Shown: piece by piece, positions 42,838 to 51,247 of the stretch | How the letters are laid out: each line of letters starts with the position of its first letter | Numbering within the stretch: the first letter of the stretch is position 1 | Assembly: GCF_039541795.1 (NCBI RefSeq) | Contig: NZ_BAABGX010000003.1 | Coordinates: 124,001-188,000, forward strand | Length of the DNA: 64,000 bases | Source: Nibribacter koreensis | Lineage (GTDB): Bacteria; Bacteroidota; Bacteroidia; Cytophagales; Hymenobacteraceae | Reading direction: 5' to 3' | Position numbers and translations under genes: made by a program | The notes under the pieces: model-generated | Databases searched by the model: none | Told to the model about the DNA's origin: nothing | The model's input: the letters and a program-made list of their open reading frames with translations, nothing else

Positions 42838-44142
42838 ATGCCATATCTTTTTACTTCTGAGTCGGTTTCTGAGGGTCACCCAGACAAAGTAGCCGATCAA
42901 ATCTCTGACGCCCTGTTAGATGAGTTTTTAAAGCAAGACCCCCAATCAAAGGTTGCCTGTGAGACATTGGTAACCACTGGTTTGGTGGTATTGAGCGGCG
43001 AGGTGAAGTCCCATGCCTATGTAGACGTACAGAAAGTGGCCCGTGAGGTAATCCGCCGCATTGGCTATACCAAGTCTGAATATAAATTTGACGCTGAGGC
43101 CTGCGGTGTGATCTCTGCCATTCACGAGCAGTCTGGTGACATCAACCAGGGCGTAGAGCGCGAGAACCCAGAAGACCAGGGCGCCGGCGACCAAGGCATG
43201 ATGTTCGGTTACGCCACCAGCGAAACCGACAGCTACATGCCATTGGCCCTTGAAATCTCCCACTTGTTGTTGAAAGAGCTGGCCGCCATCCGGAAAGAAG
43301 GCAAAGAAATGACCTATCTGCGTCCAGATGCTAAGTCTCAGGTAACCATCCGGTACTCAGACAACCACGTGCCAGAGAAGATTGACACCATTGTCATCTC
43401 TACCCAGCATGATGAGTTTGAACTGTCTGACGCCAATGACCGCGCGGCCTCTAAGCAAGCCGAAGCCAATATGGTAGCCCGCATTAAGGAAGACGTACTG
43501 AACATCCTGTTGCCCCGCGTGAAGAGCAAATTGCCGCAGCGCACCGCAGACCTGTTTGCAGATGACATCACCTACCACATCAACCCAACGGGTAAGTTTG
43601 TGATTGGTGGTCCGCACGGTGACACGGGTTTGACCGGTCGTAAGATCATTGTAGACACCTACGGCGGAAAAGGTGCCCACGGTGGTGGGGCTTTCTCTGG
43701 CAAAGACTCTTCTAAAGTAGACCGCTCTGCGGCCTACGCGGCCAGACACATTGCCAAGAACCTGGTAGCCGCTGGCGTAGCAGAACAAGTATTGGTGCAG
43801 GTGGCCTATGCTATTGGCGTGGCAGAGCCGGTGGGCTTGTACGTGACCACATACGGCACTACCAAAGTGAAAGGCGCTAACGGCGAGGTGATGACGGATG
43901 GTGAGATTGCCAACAAGGTGAACGAGCTGTTTGAAATGCGCCCGTATGACATCATCAAGCGCTTCGGATTGCAGAATCCTATCTTCTCTGAGACGGCTGC
44001 TTACGGGCATATGGGTCGCGAAGCCGGTGTTAAGAAGGTTGAATACACCGTGAACGGAACCACAGAGGTACGTGAGTTTGAGACCTTCACGTGGGAGAAG
44101 CTAGACTACGTGGATAAAATCAAAGCGGCCTTTACTCTATAG
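42838..44142 (+). CDS. metK: S-adenosylmethionine synthetase
   Basis: 434 aa. Makes S-adenosylmethionine from Met and ATP. The family motifs are present: TSESVSEGHPDKVADQISDALLDEFL, the first signature GAGDQGMMFGYA, FVIGGPHGDTGLTGRKIIVDTYGG and the glycine-rich GGGAFSGKDSSKVDRSAAYAARHIAKN. It is longer than the E. coli enzyme because of an insertion around residues 150-190, which is normal for Bacteroidota. It has its own promoter and ends in an element/terminator hybrid. Confidence 0.97.
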   Translation: MPYLFTSESVSEGHPDKVADQISDALLDEFLKQDPQSKVACETLVTTGLVVLSGEVKSHAYVDVQKVAREVIRRIGYTKSEYKFDAEACGVISAIHEQSGDINQGVERENPEDQGAGDQGMMFGYATSETDSYMPLALEISHLLLKELAAIRKEGKEMTYLRPDAKSQVTIRYSDNHVPEKIDTIVISTQHDEFELSDANDRAASKQAEANMVARIKEDVLNILLPRVKSKLPQRTADLFADDITYHINPTGKFVIGGPHGDTGLTGRKIIVDTYGGKGAHGGGAFSGKDSSKVDRSAAYAARHIAKNLVAAGVAEQVLVQVAYAIGVAEPVGLYVTTYGTTKVKGANGEVMTDGEIANKVNELFEMRPYDIIKRFGLQNPIFSETAAYGHMGREAGVKKVEYTVNGTTEVREFETFTWEKLDYVDKIKAAFTL

Positions 44143-44147
44143 TAAGT

Positions 44148-44185
44148 CGTTTTTGACCTGTTGTAACGAAAAGAGCCCCAAAACG
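44148..44185. repeat. 38-bp palindromic element, copy 25 (re-paired right arm)
   Basis: Left arm CGTTTTTGACCTGTTGT is near consensus, but the right arm has become AAAAGAGCCCCAAAACG and now pairs with the downstream terminator arm instead. Confidence 0.75.
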
Positions 44186-44198
44186 GGGCTCTTTTTTT
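44169..44198. terminator. Terminator of metK (and of the rpsU-xerC-hpf operon)
   Basis: AAAAGAGCCCC (44169-44179) pairs with 44185-44195, loop AAAAC, T-run to 44198. Its left arm and loop lie within palindromic copy 25. Confidence 0.88.
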
Positions 44199-44227
44199 AT
44201 GGTCAATGCGTAAAGCGTTGCGGCTAC

Positions 44228-44527
44228 TTAGTGCGTGGCCAGCTTCTCTTTATGTTTGATCAATTGCTTCTTCATGTCTTCCACACACTTATCAGTAGCG
44301 GTTTCAAAGCTGTTGGCCTCTTCTTTGCAGAAAAGCGTGGCGCCTGGTACAAACAGTTTTACTTCTACTAGCTTATTGTCATGTGACTCTGGCTTAGATA
44401 CGCGCAGGATCACCTCGCCACTGATCACTCTATCATAAAAGGTTTCTAGCTTATCTAGCTTCTTCTGGATAAAGTCTAATAGGCTTTGGTCGGCATTGAA
44501 GTGCACGGATTGAATTTGCAGTTTCAT
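44228..44527 (-). CDS. hpf: Ribosome hibernation promoting factor (short HPF/RaiA type)
   Basis: 99 aa, a single S30AE domain: MKLQIQSVHFNADQSLLDFIQKKLDKLETFYD, the strand EVKLFVPG and the basic helix MKKQLIKHKEKL. It binds the 30S decoding region and inactivates ribosomes in stationary phase. It lacks the C-terminal dimerisation domain of long HPF. Last gene of the operon rpsU-xerC-hpf, 24 bases after xerC. Confidence 0.93.
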   Translation of the reverse strand: MKLQIQSVHFNADQSLLDFIQKKLDKLETFYDRVISGEVILRVSKPESHDNKLVEVKLFVPGATLFCKEEANSFETATDKCVEDMKKQLIKHKEKLATH

Positions 44528-44551
44528 AGTTTACTTCTTTAGTGGTACTTG

Positions 44552-45430
44552 TTACGCTTTAGGATGAGCCTTCTCAAAGACGGCTTTGAGTTGCTCAATG
44601 GAATTATGGGTATACACCTGTGTGGCCGCCAAACTAGAGTGGCCCAACAGATCCTTGATGGCTCCCAAATCTGCCCCTCTGTTTAATAAGTGCGTGGCAA
44701 AGGAGTGACGCAACACATGCGGACTGTTCTTGGATGACGTAGAAACGGTGCTCATGTATTTTTTCACTACCCGGTACACATACTTTGGATAGAGCGGGAG
44801 TCCTTTATCGGTAACGAATAGATGAGTAGAATTGTTATCAGTGCTATGCGCGCGTCTCATTTCTAAAAACCTACCCAAGGCCTCTTTGATGGATGAATTC
44901 AGGGGCAAGATACGCTCTTTGTTTCCCTTACCCAGTACCTTAATTGTGCCCTCCAGATGATTTACATCATTGACTTTTAAACCTATGAGTTCTGATAGAC
45001 GCATGCCGGTGCCGTACAGCAACTCCAGAATGAGCCGCTCGGTGTGGCCTTTCAAGTCGTCTGAAAAATCGCCTTGGTCTAATAATTGGGTGAAAGCATC
45101 TTCTGGGATAAACGCCGGAAGCTTTTTGGCTAGCTTGGGTGCTTTAATCCTAAGGGTGGGATTTTGCTCCACCTCGCCGCGGTTCAATAAGAACTTGAAG
45201 TAGGAGCGCAGGGAGGCAATCTTGCGGTGGACAGTACGGCTGTCCAGGTCTTTCTGCACCAAGGCCACTACCCAGGAACGGATGATGGCATGGTCTGCCT
45301 TGCTAATATCTGTGAGCTCGTAGGTCTCCTTTAGATATTCTTGAAACTGGTAAAGGTCTGTCTGGTAAGAGGTAACGGTGTGTGGGCTAAACCGTTTCTC
45401 GTACTGCAGGTACTTAAAAAATAATTCCAT
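44552..45430 (-). CDS. xerC: Tyrosine recombinase XerC/XerD
   Basis: 292 aa. N-terminal SAM-like core-binding domain (FFKYLQYEKRFSPHTVTSYQTDLYQFQEYL) and a C-terminal catalytic domain with Arg in GTGMRLSELIGL, the Lys in VLGKGNKERILPL, HVLRHSFATHLLNRGADLGAIKDLLGH and the nucleophilic Tyr in TQVYTH. It resolves chromosome dimers at dif with a partner recombinase. Its place between rpsU and hpf is a typical Bacteroidota core arrangement, so it is not a phage or transposon integrase. Confidence 0.93.
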   Translation of the reverse strand: MELFFKYLQYEKRFSPHTVTSYQTDLYQFQEYLKETYELTDISKADHAIIRSWVVALVQKDLDSRTVHRKIASLRSYFKFLLNRGEVEQNPTLRIKAPKLAKKLPAFIPEDAFTQLLDQGDFSDDLKGHTERLILELLYGTGMRLSELIGLKVNDVNHLEGTIKVLGKGNKERILPLNSSIKEALGRFLEMRRAHSTDNNSTHLFVTDKGLPLYPKYVYRVVKKYMSTVSTSSKNSPHVLRHSFATHLLNRGADLGAIKDLLGHSSLAATQVYTHNSIEQLKAVFEKAHPKA

Positions 45431-45504
45431 AAATCAGTAAACGACTCAGAAGTAAGTCTGTCTACTAATTTATGGAATTACCTCGTAGGTTGTATGGATA
45501 AAGC

Positions 45505-45699
45505 CTAGTAGTTATCTGTCGCGAACAATTGTTGCTTGTAGATAGCTCTTTCTTTTTGCTTTCTCTGTCTGATAGAAGGCTTCAGGAAGAAAGTTCTAGC
45601 GCGTAGTTCTTTCAATACACCAGTTCTCTCAAATTTCTTTTTGAATCTTTTTAAGGCTTTGTCTACAGACTCGTTATCCTTTACGTTTACGATAATCAT
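45505..45699 (-). CDS. rpsU: 30S ribosomal protein S21
   Basis: 64 aa: MIIVNVKDNESVDKALKRFKKKFERTGVLKELRAR, a helical, very basic protein that sits near the anti-Shine-Dalgarno end of 16S rRNA. The frame is open to 45741, but the promoter -7 box covers 45739-45746 and S21 proteins begin at this ATG, so 45699 is the start. First gene of the rpsU-xerC-hpf operon. Confidence 0.96.
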   Translation of the reverse strand: MIIVNVKDNESVDKALKRFKKKFERTGVLKELRARTFFLKPSIRQRKQKERAIYKQQLFATDNY

Positions 45700-45738
45700 A
45701 TTATAGATTGAGTTTAAAGTCAATTGTTTTAAGGACTG

Positions 45739-45769
45739 CAAAGATATTTACAAAATATCTGACTGTCAA
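45739..45769 (-). promoter_or_regulatory. Promoter of the rpsU-xerC-hpf operon
   Basis: On the minus strand: ATTG, 19 bases, TATCTTTG (perfect TAnnTTTG at 45739-45746). The leader to the ATG at 45699 is about 33 bases. Confidence 0.7.
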
Positions 45770-45781
45770 TACCTGCGGCAA

Positions 45782-46921
45782 TTATTTTAATACGGCTCTG
45801 GAAATAACCAGTTTCTGTATCTCTGAAGTTCCTTCACCAATAGTGCACAGCTTAGAATCACGGTAATACTTTTCTGCCGGGTAGTCTTTGGTGTAGCCGT
45901 AACCGCCAAAAATCTGCACACCTTCATTGGCCACGCGCACGCACACCTCAGAGGCATACAATTTAGCCATGGCAGACTCCTTGTTTACGTTCTCACCACG
46001 GTTCTTCATGGCGGCAGAGCGATAGGTCAATAAGGCAGCTGCTTCAATTTCTGTGGCCATGTCTGCCAGCTTAAAGGCAATGCCTTGGAACTGAGAGATA
46101 GGCTTGTTGAACTGGTGACGCTCTTTAGAATAGGCCAAAGCCGCTTCATAGGCACCTTGCGCAATTCCTAAGCTTAAGGCGGCAATAGAGATTCTACCAC
46201 CGTCCAATACTTTCATGGATTGGATAAAGCCATCACCTACTTTGCCTAATACATTCTCATTTGGTACGCGGCAGTCCTGGAAAATAAGTTCTGTGGTCTC
46301 AGAGGCGCGCATGCCTAGTTTGTCTTCCTTGCGTCCGGCGGTAAAACCTTCGGTTGGTTTCTCAATTACAAAGGCCGTCATGCCATGAGAGTCACCCACC
46401 TCGCCGGTTCTGGCAATCACCACCGCAATGTTGCTGGACTTGCCGTGCGTGATGAAGTTCTTGGCGCCGTTCAGTACCCAGTGGTCCCCATCTCTTACCG
46501 CTACGGTTTTCATGTTGCCGGCGTCAGAACCTGTGTTGGGCTCGGTTAGGCCCCAAGCGCCAATCCACTCGGCGGTGGCTAGTTTAGGCAACCACTTGCG
46601 TTTCTGCTCTTCGTTGCCAAACTGCAGAATGTGGCCGGTGCACAATGAGTTATGGGCTGCCATGGACAATCCAATAGATCCGTCAATCTTAGACAATTCT
46701 GCAATGGCAGTCACGTATTCTAAATAGCCAAATCCTGCTCCACCGTATTCCTGCGGTACCAGCACGCCCATTAACCCAAGCTCGCCTAGTTTTTTGAAGA
46801 CATGCACCGGGAACTCTTGTGACTCGTCCCATTTCATCATGTCTGGTTTAATGTTTTTGGCGCCAAAATCACGGATCATTTCCGCAATCATCTGCTGGTT
46901 TTCATTGTAGGTGAGCTGCAT
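45782..46921 (-). CDS. Acyl-CoA dehydrogenase
   Basis: 379 aa, FAD-dependent, first step of fatty-acid or branched-chain acyl-CoA oxidation. Three-domain family layout: the helical N-terminus, the middle beta-domain signature GAWGLTEPNTGSDAGNMKT and LNGAKNFITHG, and the C-terminal helical domain ending IGEGTSEIQKLVISRAVLK with the catalytic Glu in GEGTSEIQ. This is the short-chain/butyryl-type pattern, but chain length is not certain. It stands alone, convergent with nothing; its promoter lies in the 297-base gap upstream. Confidence 0.93.
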   Translation of the reverse strand: MQLTYNENQQMIAEMIRDFGAKNIKPDMMKWDESQEFPVHVFKKLGELGLMGVLVPQEYGGAGFGYLEYVTAIAELSKIDGSIGLSMAAHNSLCTGHILQFGNEEQKRKWLPKLATAEWIGAWGLTEPNTGSDAGNMKTVAVRDGDHWVLNGAKNFITHGKSSNIAVVIARTGEVGDSHGMTAFVIEKPTEGFTAGRKEDKLGMRASETTELIFQDCRVPNENVLGKVGDGFIQSMKVLDGGRISIAALSLGIAQGAYEAALAYSKERHQFNKPISQFQGIAFKLADMATEIEAAALLTYRSAAMKNRGENVNKESAMAKLYASEVCVRVANEGVQIFGGYGYTKDYPAEKYYRDSKLCTIGEGTSEIQKLVISRAVLK

Positions 46922-46983
46922 AATATATAGTACAGATTTGGAGTTTTATGAAATAAGGGTGTTAGTTACGAATTTTTAGGATG

Positions 46984-46991
46984 CAAAGCTA
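46984..46991 (-). promoter_or_regulatory. Possible -7 element of the acyl-CoA dehydrogenase gene
   Basis: TAGCTTTG on the minus strand, a perfect TAnnTTTG match about 63 bases before the ATG. The gap 46922-47218 otherwise shows no gene. Confidence 0.4.
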
Positions 46992-47218
46992 ACGTAAGTT
47001 AGTTTTTAACTTGCTCTGAGATGAATGATTAGAAGAATAAAGGTTTTTCAACCAAGCACAACTTTTTTAAGGTATTGCAGTACGCATGAGCGGAAGACAT
47101 GTGCGTTTTTGGCGTACCCGTTACTTTTGCCTTTCTTTGTAGTTAGGTCTTACGGTTGCGCATTGCGTGCACTTGTTCATTATGACCGCTTTTATTACTA
47201 AATCCACTGCCTTTATCC

Positions 47219-48031
47219 ATGCTAAAATTCTTATTGAGATTACTGCCTGTGTTTGCGCTCTTGCAGCTTACCGGGTGTAACGTCTACCGGCAGAACATCA
47301 TGTTTCAGACAGATGGCAATGTGAATGCAGATGTTTTGAGAGCTTCTGCCGCAGAGGCTAGTAAGAATTACCGCGTGCAACCAAATGATATCCTAGAGAT
47401 TAAGATTTTCACCAATAAGGGAGAGCTTCTGGTAGATCCTAACAACTTCTTGAGACAGGAACTGACCAGTGGTTCTGGAAGAGGTGGAGGAGGTGTGCAG
47501 CAAGGGCGGCAAGTAGAAGACCCTGAGTATGTGGTGCTCCCCAACGGTGAGGTGAAGGTACCCATGGTGGGCTATATAAAAGTAGACGGTCTTACTGTTT
47601 CTCAGGTAGATAGTGTGTTGCAAACCCAATTCGAAACTTATTATAAGGAGACGTATGTTTACACAAAAGTAGTAAGCAGACGGGTGGTAGTTTTAGGTGC
47701 AACGGGGGGTAAAGTCATCCCTTTGAACAATGAAAGCATGCACTTGGTTGAGGTGGTGGCGCTGGCAGGAGGTATCCCAGATAATGGTAAGGCGCATAAC
47801 ATCCGTCTAATCAGGAATGTGGCATCAGATAACCCCAGTGTTGAGATTATAGATTTATCTACCGTGCAAGGTTTGCAGAGAGCCAATATTTGGGTGCAGC
47901 CTAATGACGTTATTTATGTAGAGCCCGTGCGTAGGGTCTTCAATGAGTCTTTAAGGGACGCTTTGACAGTACTTGGTGCCCTCTCCAACATACTTACTAC
48001 CTATTTGGTAATACAGAACTTACTTAATTAA
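47219..48031 (+). CDS. Polysaccharide export protein (Wza-like outer-membrane lipoprotein)
   Basis: 270 aa. Lipobox LTGC (Cys about 20). The Poly_export domain starts at NYRVQPNDILEIKIFTNKGE and contains YVVLPNGEVKVPMVGYIKVDGLTVSQV; one SLBB domain follows (RRVVVLGATGGKVIPLNNESMHLVEVVALAGGI, IWVQPNDVIYVEP). A C-terminal helix (ALTVLGALSNILTTYLVIQN) probably crosses the outer membrane. It forms the export channel with the tyrosine kinase encoded 11 bases downstream. Confidence 0.9.
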   Translation: MLKFLLRLLPVFALLQLTGCNVYRQNIMFQTDGNVNADVLRASAAEASKNYRVQPNDILEIKIFTNKGELLVDPNNFLRQELTSGSGRGGGGVQQGRQVEDPEYVVLPNGEVKVPMVGYIKVDGLTVSQVDSVLQTQFETYYKETYVYTKVVSRRVVVLGATGGKVIPLNNESMHLVEVVALAGGIPDNGKAHNIRLIRNVASDNPSVEIIDLSTVQGLQRANIWVQPNDVIYVEPVRRVFNESLRDALTVLGALSNILTTYLVIQNLLN

Positions 48032-48042
48032 AAAAGGATTTC

Positions 48043-50478
48043 ATGAGTGTGAAAACAGGCAATAATCTGGATGAACTGGATTATCACACGAGTAATGCAG
48101 ATATAGAAGAAGAGGATAGTGGTTCAAGCATTGATTTAGTAACGCTTTGGCATGTGGTCCGGAGGAGCATTCCCTGGGTTGTCTTGCTCGTCCTTCTGGG
48201 TTTAACAGGTTCTTATCTTTTTCTTAGATATACCAAAAAAGTTTATGAGTCGTCCTCAGTTATAAAGCTGGAGGAGCAGACGGAGGCTAAGGTATTGGAA
48301 CTTCCTGGAGCAGGTATGGAATCTGACCTAGGTAAGTTGCAGGGTGAAGTAGACTTGATTAAGTCTGACCTAGTGTATGACCGGCTCAAGAAAAACATGC
48401 CTCTGCAAGTGAGTTACCATGTAGAGGCAAGGATCCTTGAGGTTGAATTATACAATGAGAGCCCATTTAGGATTGCCTTTGATTCTTCAAAGTTCAATCT
48501 GTATGACCAAAAAATATACGTCAGCTTTGATTCTAAAAACCGCTATACCATCCAGATCGGTGAAGAAGGTGAAAAATCAGCTGTGCAGACTGTGGGGGCT
48601 CCTTTCACGTTGGCAGGTAACAGCTTAAATGTATACACCAACCCAAGATTTAATGCCAATCATATTGGAGAGTCTTTCTTCTTTATTGTCCATAGTAACC
48701 AAGCCTTAAAAAGCTACCTTAATCAAAACCTGACAGTAGCAGTTCTAAATCCTGAGGCCAAGACCATCTCTATTTCTTTTAAAGAATTCAATAGAGAGAA
48801 GGCCCGTGATGTGGTAAACAAGATTGACACTGTTTACCTAGAGCAGAAATTAGCTAGAAGCAACCAGGCCAGTCAGCAAACCATAGATTTCCTTTCTGAT
48901 CAGTTGCAGGAGACGCAAGATAACTTGCAGAAGGCTGAAATTGATATGGAGTATTTTGTAAAGCAAAATAAGTCCTATGACGTTAAAGCCGGCTTGGAAG
49001 GGGCGATGACCCAAATCCAGGAATTGGAGAAGCAGAAGTATGAGTTGCGCTTTAGAAATTCTTTGCTGGCAGATATACAGCAAAGGATAAGAAAAGACGA
49101 TGATTTAAGTCTTGTCATTTCCAGTTTACAAGTACAGGAGCAGCAAGACCCTCAGCTCACCCAATTGCTTACTGAATTAAACGACCTACAGGCGCAGCGC
49201 AGAAAGGTATTAACCACCACAAGAGGGAATACGCTGTCTGTGGAGTTATTGGATCAACAGATAAAGTTTTCTCAAGACAAAATTACCTCCCTTTTAAAAG
49301 AGGGTAGAGACTACCTACAGGATCAGATTTCAAACATTGATAAGAATAAATCTCTATTAACTGGCCAGATTATGCAAATGCCGTCTAAGGAGACGGAGCG
49401 GGCCAGGTTGATTAGAATCTTGGGCATTTATGAGAAGTTCTATTTGCTTCTAATGGAGAAACGGGTTGAGTTTGGCATTTCTATGGCCGGTACTATCCCA
49501 GACTTCCAGATTCTGTCACCGGCTAGTTTGCCTAATGAGTCCAATCCCATTTATCCGAATAGGATGATCATCTATGCTATTGGCATTGCAGGTGGCTTGT
49601 TTTTTGGGATAGCCCTAATTGGTGCGCGCTACTTGATGCACAATACCGTGACGAGTGTGCGGGAGTTGGAACGAAACACGAGTGCTCCTGTTCTGGGGGT
49701 TATACCGTCTTACAGCAAAGAGAAGATGCCGGTTTCTAAGCTGGTTGTGAATCAGAACCCAAAATCTGCCCTCAGCGAGTCCATTAGGTCTATTAGAACC
49801 AACTTGGACTTTTTGAGCTCTGCCAAGAAAAAACGCCTTATCTCAGTAACCTCAACCATAAGTGGAGAGGGGAAGACTTTTGTGGCAACCAACTTGGGGG
49901 GGATTATAGCCATGTCTGGTCAGAAAGTGATTCTACTAGATTTGGATATGCGCAAGCCCAAGGTACACATTGCCTTGGATGGAGAAAATATCAAAGGGAT
50001 GAGCACCATCCTTATTGAGAAGCACACCATCTTAGAGTCAACGCAAAGGACATCTATTGAGAACTTAGATTTTATCTCGGCGGGGCCAACGCCTCCCAAT
50101 CCATCTGAGCTGATCATGGGCCAAAGGTTTGATGATATCCTGCAGGAGTTGCACCAAGAATATGATGTGATTCTAATTGATAGTCCGCCGGTAGGGTTGG
50201 TGACGGACGGTATCTTGATTATGCGCAAGGCAGACATTCCTTTGTTTATTGTACGCGCCAACTACTCTAAGAAAGCCTTCTTGAAAGGTGTGGATAGAGT
50301 CATGAAAACCAACCATCTGTCCAACATGGCCACTATCCTGAATGATGCGCCAAGCACCAACATGTATGGGTATTCTTATGGTTACGGCTATGGCTACGGC
50401 TACGGGTATGGTTACGGGTATTATGAGGAGGAAGAGAAGCCTACCATGACAAGCCGTATTAAATCAATGTTCAAATAA
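48043..50478 (+). CDS. Polysaccharide co-polymerase / tyrosine autokinase (Wzc-like)
   Basis: 811 aa. First helix about 45-65 (IPWVVLLVLLGLTGSYLFL), a large periplasmic coiled-coil region (about 270-480), second helix about 510-530, and a cytoplasmic BY-kinase domain with Walker A SGEGKTFVATNLGG, Walker A' ILLDLDMRKPK and Walker B DVILIDSPP. It controls chain length and export of an exopolysaccharide. The tail is an extreme Gly-Tyr repeat: 11 Tyr in 20 residues (codons 50365-50424), the autophosphorylation cluster. The cognate PHP phosphatase follows four bases later. Confidence 0.93.
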   Translation: MSVKTGNNLDELDYHTSNADIEEEDSGSSIDLVTLWHVVRRSIPWVVLLVLLGLTGSYLFLRYTKKVYESSSVIKLEEQTEAKVLELPGAGMESDLGKLQGEVDLIKSDLVYDRLKKNMPLQVSYHVEARILEVELYNESPFRIAFDSSKFNLYDQKIYVSFDSKNRYTIQIGEEGEKSAVQTVGAPFTLAGNSLNVYTNPRFNANHIGESFFFIVHSNQALKSYLNQNLTVAVLNPEAKTISISFKEFNREKARDVVNKIDTVYLEQKLARSNQASQQTIDFLSDQLQETQDNLQKAEIDMEYFVKQNKSYDVKAGLEGAMTQIQELEKQKYELRFRNSLLADIQQRIRKDDDLSLVISSLQVQEQQDPQLTQLLTELNDLQAQRRKVLTTTRGNTLSVELLDQQIKFSQDKITSLLKEGRDYLQDQISNIDKNKSLLTGQIMQMPSKETERARLIRILGIYEKFYLLLMEKRVEFGISMAGTIPDFQILSPASLPNESNPIYPNRMIIYAIGIAGGLFFGIALIGARYLMHNTVTSVRELERNTSAPVLGVIPSYSKEKMPVSKLVVNQNPKSALSESIRSIRTNLDFLSSAKKKRLISVTSTISGEGKTFVATNLGGIIAMSGQKVILLDLDMRKPKVHIALDGENIKGMSTILIEKHTILESTQRTSIENLDFISAGPTPPNPSELIMGQRFDDILQELHQEYDVILIDSPPVGLVTDGILIMRKADIPLFIVRANYSKKAFLKGVDRVMKTNHLSNMATILNDAPSTNMYGYSYGYGYGYGYGYGYGYYEEEEKPTMTSRIKSMFK
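50365..50424 (+). repeat. Gly-Tyr codon repeat at the kinase C-terminus
   Basis: Twenty codons alternating TAT/TAC and GGN, an imperfect 6-base tandem repeat. Synonymous codons vary between units, so it is not a pure microsatellite. Confidence 0.9.
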
Positions 50479-50482
50479 GGGT

Positions 50483-51238
50483 ATGTGGAATCCACTGCGT
50501 GGCTTTAGGCAGAAAGCAAAGGAACCTGCAATAACGTCTTATGCTAGTTTGGTGACAGACATGCACTCGCATTTGCTTCCGGGCATTGATGACGGTTCTA
50601 GCTGTGTGGAGGATTCTATCCAGATGATGGAGAAGTTGCAGCAACTTGGGTTTAAGAAGCTGTGCATGACCCCTCACATCATGGGCGATTTTTTCAAGAA
50701 TACTCCGGAGGGTATCAGAGAAAAACTACTTGAGCTGCAGGATGCGTCGCAGAAGGGGGGACTGAACTTAGAACTCTCATGCGCTGCGGAGTATTATCTG
50801 GATGAATGGTTCATGGCCAAGTTGGAGGAAGGGCAGGAATTGCTTTCGTTTGGCGGAGATAAGAAATACCTGTTGCTGGAAACGTCCTATATCAATGAAC
50901 CTGCCCATTTACGGCAAGCCATCTTTTCATTGAAGGCCGCTGGTTTTATGCCAGTCTTGGCTCACCCAGAGCGGTATACTTATTTTTATGGCCGACTGGA
51001 AGAGCTGCTAAGCCTGCGGGATTTGGGCGTGTTGTTTCAGGTGAACACTAACTCCATCAATGGATATTATTCTAAAGGCGCGAGGATGGTGGCAGAGCAG
51101 TTGATTAAAAAAGGAGCGGTAGAGTTTCTAGGAACAGACACGCACTCCATGCGTCATCTAAGAGCGTTGGAAAGTACCTTGACGGATCCGCTTTTAGCGC
51201 AGGCGCTAAAATTACCCTTGCTTAACGCCACGCTCTAA
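50483..51238 (+). CDS. PHP-type protein-tyrosine phosphatase (YwqE/CapC-like)
   Basis: 251 aa. PHP metal site motifs: DMHSHLLPGIDDGS near the N-terminus, MTPHIMGD, a middle AHPERYTYFYG, and EFLGTDTHSMRHL near the end. Members remove phosphate from tyrosine autokinases of exopolysaccharide systems, using Mn-type metals. Its position four bases after the kinase gene fits that role exactly. The ATG at 50483 is the only sensible start. Confidence 0.9.
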   Translation: MWNPLRGFRQKAKEPAITSYASLVTDMHSHLLPGIDDGSSCVEDSIQMMEKLQQLGFKKLCMTPHIMGDFFKNTPEGIREKLLELQDASQKGGLNLELSCAAEYYLDEWFMAKLEEGQELLSFGGDKKYLLLETSYINEPAHLRQAIFSLKAAGFMPVLAHPERYTYFYGRLEELLSLRDLGVLFQVNTNSINGYYSKGARMVAEQLIKKGAVEFLGTDTHSMRHLRALESTLTDPLLAQALKLPLLNATL

Positions 51239-51247
51239 TTCCATTCG

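Noticed and set aside
44552..45430. Phage or transposon integrase
   Set aside because: The tyrosine recombinase sits in the rpsU-xerC-hpf core operon and has Xer-type motifs; there are no phage genes or attachment repeats.
45700..45741. Longer S21 protein
   Set aside because: The -7 promoter box overlaps the extra codons and the S21 family starts at 45699.
47101..47125. Another copy of the 38-bp palindrome
   Set aside because: Only a left-arm-like GCGTTTTTGGCG is present; no right arm follows, so it is probably chance.
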